Assembly (NCBI GenBank): GCA_014879745.1
Contig: JACSRM010000218.1
Location: 1-37,456, forward strand
Length of the DNA stretch: 37,456 nucleotides
From: Burkholderiaceae bacterium
GTDB lineage: Bacteria; Pseudomonadota; Gammaproteobacteria; Burkholderiales; Burkholderiaceae_C
Direction: 5' to 3'
The notes below the pieces were generated by a model. It ran no database searches. It saw only the letters and a list, made by a program, of their open reading frames with translations, and was not told where the DNA came from. The translations under genes and the position numbers were made by a program. Positions 33,157 to 37,456 of this stretch are shown here, piece by piece. Every line of letters starts with the position of its first letter. Within the stretch, counting starts at the first letter, position 1.

Positions 33157-34161
33157 CTACCGGCTCATGTCCGGGTCGCGGCCGCGGTCCGGCGACACCC
33201 GTTGAACGGTCCGCTCGCGGTCCAGGCTCATGCCCGGCAGCTCGATCTGACGCTGCGCGGCGCGCATGCGTTGCACGGTCTTTGCAACTTCCGTCTGCAT
33301 GACGAAGTCGACGATGCTCTTGCTGAGCTTGCGGTCGGCCGGGTCGGGCGATGCCGCCAGCGCCTTGGTGATCTCGGCCCAGCCCTGCAGCGCGCTGGAA
33401 CGCGTCGCCCGAAACGCCGGCCCCGATTTCTGCTCAGCGCGCTTCTTGCTGGTTCGCGCCGCGGCACCGGGCTGTCGCTCCCAGCCGCGAAGGCTGCGCC
33501 GAGACACGCCCCGCGTCGCCTGCGACGAGGCCTCGGCCTCGATGCCCCAGTCGCGCAGCTTCTCGGCGAAGGTCTCGCGCCAGCGATGCAGGTCTTCCTT
33601 GCGCGGGTTCAGGCGTTTGCCGTGGCGGCCCTCCGCACGCACGCTGATGTGCACGTGCGGGTTGGCCTGGTGCGTGTGCAGGACCATGACGTAGCGGTGA
33701 TTCGCCAGTTCGGCCTTGGCGAACTCGCGCGCCGCCTGTAGCACCACGCGAGCATCGGTGCCGACTGGCATCGACAGCATGATGTTGAAGGCTTCGCGCC
33801 GCTCGCTGACTTCTAGGATGCGCGTGCCGCCGAGCCGCCATTGATCGGCGATCGCGTGCAAGGCCTCTCTGCCCTCGCGCACGGCACCGCGATCGTCTTC
33901 GATCGGAAGCCGGCCCGACTTCGCGATGTAGCGCAGGTGCGCGGCGATGGCGCCCATGCCACGCCCGCCGCCAGTGACTTTGACCATCACCTGCGGCGCG
34001 CGGCGTTCGACCGTCGCGCGGATGCGCTGACGCAGGACTTGGGCGCGCTGCCGAACGGCGGCATCGGTCAGTACCGGCGTGCGCGACGCCGCTATGCGGT
34101 TCGACGGGTAGAACAGACGCTCGCCCCATTGCACGAGCAGGCCGTCGATGGTGCTGGACAT
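33157..34161 (-). CDS. mobA: Relaxase, MOBP-like (MobA/VirD2 family)
   Basis: Conjugative DNA nickase, 334 residues. Motif III, the metal-binding triad, is clear as HTHQANPHVH (residues 162-171; His 164, 169 and 171), followed by ISVRAEG. A tyrosine in AHLRYIAKSG (residue 78) is the best candidate for the nucleophile, as in the YI(S/T)R-type motif of this class. The C-terminal half is basic and probably binds DNA. GGGAGA precedes ATG 34161. It follows mobC by 12 bases. No coupling protein or mating-pair genes are in the window, so transfer would need a helper. Confidence 0.85.
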   Translation of the reverse strand: MSSTIDGLLVQWGERLFYPSNRIAASRTPVLTDAAVRQRAQVLRQRIRATVERRAPQVMVKVTGGGRGMGAIAAHLRYIAKSGRLPIEDDRGAVREGREALHAIADQWRLGGTRILEVSERREAFNIMLSMPVGTDARVVLQAAREFAKAELANHRYVMVLHTHQANPHVHISVRAEGRHGKRLNPRKEDLHRWRETFAEKLRDWGIEAEASSQATRGVSRRSLRGWERQPGAAARTSKKRAEQKSGPAFRATRSSALQGWAEITKALAASPDPADRKLSKSIVDFVMQTEVAKTVQRMRAAQRQIELPGMSLDRERTVQRVSPDRGRDPDMSR

Positions 34162-34173
34162 GGCAGATCTCCC

Positions 34174-34719
34174 TCACAGACGGTCGATCAGTGCCGAGGC
34201 ACGATCGAGGTGGCGACGGATCTCGGCGTCGGCGGTTTCGAGGCGATCCCGGTACGGCCGGGCCTGCTCCACTTTGGCTTGGCGCAGTAGGGTGACGAGT
34301 GCGACGAGATCGGTCGACAGCGCGGCCATGCGGTCGTTGGACGCCAGCAGTGCCGCGCGATCGGCCTGGCGCTCTGCAACGAGCTGCGGCAAACGGCTGC
34401 CCGCCACGAGCCTCCCCACGTAGTCGCCGTAGGACAGGCCGAGTGCGCCCGCGTTCAGCATCAGTGCGTCGGCGTGGGCTCGGGTGAGTCGCAGCGTGAG
34501 CTTGGCGGTCTCTCGCACCGGGAGCAGGCCGGGGGTCTGACCGTCAGACCCCCGCTCCATCGAGGCGACCACCGCCGTCGCGCGGAGGTCGAGGCTCATC
34601 ACCAAGACGCGGCGGACGAGCTGCGCGACGCCCATATCGCGAACGGCGGCAGCGGCGCGGACGGCAGCGCCGATGCCGCGAAGGTCGATCGTCACACGAT
34701 CACGCGAGGTGTCCGCCAC
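34174..34719 (-). CDS. mobC: MobC-like relaxosome accessory protein
   Basis: A 181-residue protein with the plasmid-mobilization MobC pattern near its middle: KLTLRLTRAHADALMLNAGALGLSYGDYVGRLVAG, a ribbon-helix-helix-like element that binds origin DNA and helps the relaxase. A helical, coiled C-terminus follows. I chose GTG 34719 because GAGG lies at the right distance and the longer form from GTG 34758 adds an unsupported Cys-His-containing stretch. It lies between parB and mobA. The palindrome at 34531-34553 is inside its reading frame and encodes SDGQTP. Confidence 0.72.
   Translation of the reverse strand: MADTSRDRVTIDLRGIGAAVRAAAAVRDMGVAQLVRRVLVMSLDLRATAVVASMERGSDGQTPGLLPVRETAKLTLRLTRAHADALMLNAGALGLSYGDYVGRLVAGSRLPQLVAERQADRAALLASNDRMAALSTDLVALVTLLRQAKVEQARPYRDRLETADAEIRRHLDRASALIDRL
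34531..34553. repeat. Perfect 10-base palindrome inside mobC
   Basis: Arms GGGGGTCTGA and TCAGACCCCC flank the centre CCG. The same core, GGTCTGAC-S-GTCAG-R-CC (allowing for the shared centre), occurs at 34842-34860 inside the end of parB. Two copies within 320 bases of a small mobilization operon suggest a protein-binding site, perhaps for the ParB-like protein, or a mobile palindromic repeat that inserts in frame. Confidence 0.6.
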
Positions 34720-34743
34720 GTTGGACCTCGCGCCGGCTGCCAC

Positions 34744-34781
34744 ATGGCATCCATTCACTGGCGGGCCGCCTATCCTGCCAT
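34744..34781 (+). other. Candidate origin of transfer (oriT) with nic-like TATCCTGC
   Basis: TATCCTGC at 34771-34778, preceded by CC, matches the YATCCTG|Y nick consensus known for the RP4/MOBP relaxase class. It lies in the gap between mobC and parB. ATGGCA (34744-34749) and TGCCAT (34776-34781) pair across it and GGCG-GGC-CGCC sits just before the nic. Nicking the plus strand here would send parB and int first and the relaxase gene last, the usual order. Confidence 0.55.
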
Positions 34782-34820
34782 CTGTCCTTTCTCACCTTCT
34801 TCATCCCACCGCCCATGGGT

Positions 34821-35744
34821 TCAGCGTCCGGCCTGCGAACGGGTCTGACGGTCAGGCCCCTGCCGCCAACGCTGGGCGATGCCTTCGAGCCGAGCCAGCA
34901 AGGCGTCGAGTTCAGGGTTCGCAGCGGTGCCGACATTCGACGGGTCGAGGCGCCTGAGCGCCTGCTCGAATCGGTCGAACGCGACGACGGCTCGGGCGAT
35001 CAACTCGGGCGACGCTGACCCGGATGCTTCTTTCGCCGACGGCGTGGGCGGTGGAGCCCGTAGCTCGGCGACCTTTGCGCGGGTGATCTCGGCGCCGCTG
35101 GACAGCAGATTGGCCACCTGGACAGTGTCCTCGCCGTGCAGCTTGCCAAGCTCGTGCAGCGTGCGCGGCGACGTGCAGCGACCCGACTTGAGCGCTTCGT
35201 CGAGTACCGGCGGCAGATTCAGCAGCGCGAGGTGATGCGCCACCGTCGTGAGGTTCATGCCGAGTCGCCTGGCAACCTCCGAATTCGATTCGCCCGCGTC
35301 GATCCGCCCGCGGATGAAGCGTGCCAGATCGAGCGGCGTCAGGCCGTGCCGCTTCTGGTTCTCGGCCACCTGGGCGTAAGGGTCGGCAGGCGCAACGCGA
35401 ACGACGACAGGCACCTGATCGAGCCCCGCAAGCTGCGCTGCACGCCAGCGTCGCGCACCGAAGTGGATGCGATAGCAGCCGTCGACGTCGGCCGGATGCA
35501 CGACGATGGGCTGGAGGATGCCGCGTTGGCGAACGTCCTCGGCCAGCTCGGCGAGTTCATCCTCGGGCAGCTCGGTGCGAGGATTGCTCGGGTCTTCTTC
35601 GAGCGCCGACGTGGCGACCAAGAGTGGCTGCCCCGCCAACGGAGCGAGCTGTGGCGTCGATGGCTTCGCACACGCCTCCACGGCCGGCACAAAGTCCAGC
35701 AGGTCGAGCTGTTCGCCCTTCGACTTGGTCCATGGCATGCGCAT
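34821..35744 (-). CDS. ParB/RepB-like partition or regulatory protein
   Basis: A 307-residue ParB relative. The N-terminal ParB/Srx domain shows NPRTELPEDELAELAEDVRQRGILQPIVV, the FGARRWRAAQLAGL box (GxRR) and AENQKRHGLTPLDLARFI; the helix-turn-helix follows as SNSEVARRLGMNLTTVAHHLALLNLPPVLDEAL. No ParA accompanies it, so it is more likely a KorB-like regulator of the mobilization operon than half of a partition system. The last 10 residues are encoded over a palindrome (34842-34860). The start overlaps an inverted repeat. Confidence 0.85.
   Translation of the reverse strand: MRMPWTKSKGEQLDLLDFVPAVEACAKPSTPQLAPLAGQPLLVATSALEEDPSNPRTELPEDELAELAEDVRQRGILQPIVVHPADVDGCYRIHFGARRWRAAQLAGLDQVPVVVRVAPADPYAQVAENQKRHGLTPLDLARFIRGRIDAGESNSEVARRLGMNLTTVAHHLALLNLPPVLDEALKSGRCTSPRTLHELGKLHGEDTVQVANLLSSGAEITRAKVAELRAPPPTPSAKEASGSASPELIARAVVAFDRFEQALRRLDPSNVGTAANPELDALLARLEGIAQRWRQGPDRQTRSQAGR
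34842..34860. repeat. Second copy of the mobilization-module palindrome, at the 3' end of parB
   Basis: GGGTCTGA and TCAGGCCC around CGG; 7 of 8 arm positions pair. It shares its core with the perfect copy at 34531 and, translated, gives PDRQT against SDGQTP there, so the similarity includes the coding frame. Confidence 0.5.
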
Positions 35745-35754
35745 GAGCGCATGC
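35735..35754. promoter_or_regulatory. Inverted repeat over the parB start codon
   Basis: GCATGCG and CGCATGC pair perfectly around CATGAG; the parB ATG (35744) is in the middle. A site here would block transcription or translation initiation, so autorepression by the ParB-like protein or another regulator is plausible. The 169 bases from 35745 to 35913 show no gene. Confidence 0.4.
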
Positions 35755-35913
35755 TGCCGATCTCGACGTCAGCGCACCAGGGGACGCGCCTGCTTGGCGA
35801 CACAGTCGATAACGTCCTGCGGAGTCTCGGAAGTTCTCCAGTCGTTCCCAGGCGTCCCGGCCTAGATACAAACCTTTACAACTTTCTGCGCGAGGCGCGC
35901 CGTGTCGGTGCGT

Positions 35914-37224
35914 TCAGGCAGTGGCGCGCGTCGTATCGCCGCCTCGCCGCCGGCCCCGCGAGCTTTGCACCGGTACTGCCTTACCGCGGCGCAAGCCGTC
36001 GAGGTAGTCGGCCCACTGCGTCATCATCGCGCGCCGCTGCGCCATGAACTCGGCGCGATCGTAGGCGGCCCCAAGAGGTCCGCTCTTGCCGTGCGCGAGC
36101 TGGGACTCGATCACGTCGGGGTGCACGTTGAGCTGTTCGACCAGGATCGTGCGCGCCATGGCGCGAAAGCCGTGCGGCGTCATCTCGTCGTTCGTGTAGC
36201 CCATGCGCCGAAGGGCGGTGCGCAAGGTGTTCTCGCTCATGCAACGCTCGCCGGTCAGCAGACTCGGGAACACGTAGTGGCCGTGACCGCTGAGCGGATG
36301 CAACTCGCGCAGGATCGTCACAGCGCGTTTGGCCAATGGAACCTGGTGCGGCCGGCCGTTGACCTTGCCATGCACCGTGCGCTTCATCTTCGCGGCCGGG
36401 ATGGTCCACAGCGCCTTGTCGAGATCCACCTCGGCCCACTCCATCTGCCGGATGTTGCCGGGGCGCTGGAACAGCAAGGCGGAAAGCTCCAATGCGGCGC
36501 GGGTCAGCGGCTGGCCCTCGTAGGCAGCGATGGCGCGCATCAACGCGGTGGCACCGGACGGGTCGAGCACCGCGGCCATGTGCTTCACGACGATGGGCTT
36601 CAGCGCGCCGTGCAGGTCGGGCGCCGGGTTGCGGTCGCATCGGCCGGTGGCGATGCCGTAGCGGAAGACCTGGCCGGCAGTCTGTCGAAGCGTGTGGGCG
36701 GTTTCGTGCGCACCGCGGTTCTCGATGCGGCGCAGCGTGTGCAGCAGCAGCGGTGCGGTGATGTCCTGGAGCGGCAGACTGCCGATCCAGGGGAAGAGGT
36801 CCTTCTCCATGCGCTCGATCCAGCGCGCGGCGTAGCGCGGGCTCCAACCGCTGTGCTTGGTGGCGTGCAGCTCGCGGGCCACGGCCTCGAAGGTGATGCC
36901 GGCCACGGCCTGGCGGGTCAGCTTGTCGAGCTGGCGCTGCTGCGCCGGGTCGGTGCCTTTGCGCAACAGCTTGCGGGCGTCGTCGCGAGCCTCGCGGGCA
37001 TCCTTCAACGAGACGGACACCTTCTTCGACCCGGCCTCGGTGTAGTGCCCCAGCGCGAGGCGCTTTTCCTTGCCGCCGAAGTAGTACTTCCAGAACCAGC
37101 GGCGCGAGCCGTTCGGAGCGACCTCCAGGTACAGCCCACCACCGTCATTGAGACGCACGCGTGCCCTATCGGCAGGGCATGCCGAGTTGCGGCAGGTGAC
37201 ATCGGTGAGCAACAAGGGGAACAA
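35914..37224 (-). CDS. int: P4-type tyrosine integrase
   Basis: Site-specific recombinase, 436 residues. The N-terminal arm-binding domain (DUF4102 type) includes LNDGGGLYLEV and the SLKDAREARDDARKLLRKGTDP helix; a core-binding domain follows; the catalytic domain has Arg254 in FQRPGNIR, HGFR (His351, Arg354), His378 in LAHG and the nucleophile Tyr388. All catalytic residues are present, so it may be active. No ATG fits the start: TTG 37224 is the longest, TTG 37215 or 37212 would match family N-termini (LLTDVTCRN). It reads away from the tRNA-Arg gene 164 bases upstream, the standard arrangement for tRNA-integrated islands. Confidence 0.93.
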   Translation of the reverse strand: MFPLLLTDVTCRNSACPADRARVRLNDGGGLYLEVAPNGSRRWFWKYYFGGKEKRLALGHYTEAGSKKVSVSLKDAREARDDARKLLRKGTDPAQQRQLDKLTRQAVAGITFEAVARELHATKHSGWSPRYAARWIERMEKDLFPWIGSLPLQDITAPLLLHTLRRIENRGAHETAHTLRQTAGQVFRYGIATGRCDRNPAPDLHGALKPIVVKHMAAVLDPSGATALMRAIAAYEGQPLTRAALELSALLFQRPGNIRQMEWAEVDLDKALWTIPAAKMKRTVHGKVNGRPHQVPLAKRAVTILRELHPLSGHGHYVFPSLLTGERCMSENTLRTALRRMGYTNDEMTPHGFRAMARTILVEQLNVHPDVIESQLAHGKSGPLGAAYDRAEFMAQRRAMMTQWADYLDGLRRGKAVPVQSSRGRRRGGDTTRATA

Positions 37225-37263
37225 ACCGGATCAGGCTGTCCAGATTTTGCTCCTGTTCCCCTT
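37214..37263. promoter_or_regulatory. 10-base inverted repeat at the integrase start
   Basis: AAGGGGAACA (37214-37223) and TGTTCCCCTT (37254-37263) pair perfectly, 30 bases apart, across the integrase translation start. The octamer TGTTCCCC also occurs twice at 12137-12157 next to the candidate far attachment site. This suggests binding of integrase or an excisionase-like protein that both represses int and shapes the element ends. Confidence 0.5.
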
Positions 37264-37350
37264 ATTGTGCCCCCAAGTCCTGCGGATTGTTACGAAACGG
37301 TCTGAACCAGCTTTGCTCTTGGAACCCGCGCAATTGCTATGTTTTCGGCG

Positions 37351-37380
37351 TCTTCTGGGACATCTTGGGATCTTCTGGAA
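37351..37380. repeat. Three near-identical 10-base direct repeats between int and tRNA-Arg
   Basis: TCTTCTGGGA, CATCTTGGGA and TCTTCTGGAA stand directly in tandem, ending 9 bases before the tRNA 3' end. Tandem decamers next to the crossover site are what arm-type integrase binding sites look like. No regulatory data can be read from the sequence itself. Confidence 0.45.
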
Positions 37381-37388
37381 CGGCTTGA

Positions 37389-37456
37389 TGGCCTGCCCGG
37401 AGGGACTCGAACCCCCGACCCCCAGCTTAGAAGGCTGGTGCTCTATCCAGTTGAGC
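37389..37456 (-). tRNA. tRNA-Arg (anticodon UCU), 5' end outside the window
   Basis: Read on the minus strand, the D-arm AGCTCAACTGGATAGAGC (beginning at the window edge), the anticodon stem-loop CCAGC-CTTCTAA-GCTGG with anticodon TCT, the T-arm with GGTTCGAGTCC and the acceptor strand CGGGCAG-G-CCA are all present. CCA is encoded. About 8-10 bases of the 5' end are missing because the window stops. It is the likely attachment target of the adjacent integrase and appears intact. Confidence 0.93.

Noticed and set aside
35914..37305. Plus-strand frame of 467 codons over the integrase gene
   Set aside because: It is antisense to a complete tyrosine recombinase with all catalytic residues and has no recognisable domain.

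Overview
The window has the GC-rich coding style, Liv-type and Bug-type transport genes and gene order typical of a betaproteobacterium of the Burkholderiales. I infer this from gene families only and cannot name a species. It splits into a chromosomal-looking metabolic block (1 to about 10.7 kb), a short strip of decayed genes (10.7-12.75 kb), a large catabolic cluster (12.75-32.9 kb) and a mobilization and integration module ending in a tRNA-Arg gene (32.9-37.46 kb).

Block 1. A minus-strand operon, tetR-dppB-dppC-dppD-dppF, encodes a TetR regulator and a peptide/opine-type ABC importer. It is divergent from a plus-strand operon of a family-5 substrate-binding protein, an acyl-CoA synthetase, a cupin, a metal-dependent cyclase/hydrolase and fumarylacetoacetase. 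A near-palindrome lies between the two operons. The pair looks like a regulated uptake-and-degradation unit for a compound processed through a fumarylacetoacetate-like beta-diketo acid. dppF is cut off at base 67, where the sequence begins with GTAAGCG on the minus strand, as IS66-type elements do.

Strip of decay. Downstream of fahA lie a broken GGDEF gene, a ribbon-helix-helix antitoxin with a Doc/Fic toxin that has lost its N-terminal half, about 600 bases without a gene, and a DUF4276 remnant with an in-frame stop.

Catabolic cluster. livKHMGF (minus) and a ten-gene plus-strand run diverge from a 552-base control region. The run encodes a P5C-type aldehyde dehydrogenase, an aminotransferase, an FAD amino-acid oxidase-like protein, glutamate dehydrogenase, an amidohydrolase, an acyl-CoA dehydrogenase, a CoA ligase, an enoyl-CoA hydratase, a Bug-type binding protein and an NAD-binding dehydrogenase. 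A PAS-AraC regulator follows. A second divergent pair is formed by a VOC protein on one side and a flavin oxidoreductase plus a second VOC protein on the other. The most interesting signal is a 17-base element, CTATGCAG-N4-CCGCA, present once upstream of each of these four transcription units and always oriented towards the gene. It probably defines one regulon, with the PAS-AraC protein as the obvious candidate regulator. The substrate is unknown; the enzymes suggest a nitrogen-containing compound feeding both glutamate and acyl-CoA metabolism.

Mobile module. A MOBP-like relaxase, a MobC-like accessory protein, a ParB-like protein and a P4-type integrase lie on the minus strand next to the 3' end of tRNA-Arg(UCU). 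A TATCCTGC nic-like sequence lies between mobC and parB. A degenerate copy of the tRNA 3' end at 12068-12085, with GGGGAACA/TGTTCCCC repeats near it and near the integrase start, suggests that about 25 kb, including the whole catabolic cluster, was delivered as one integrative mobilizable element.
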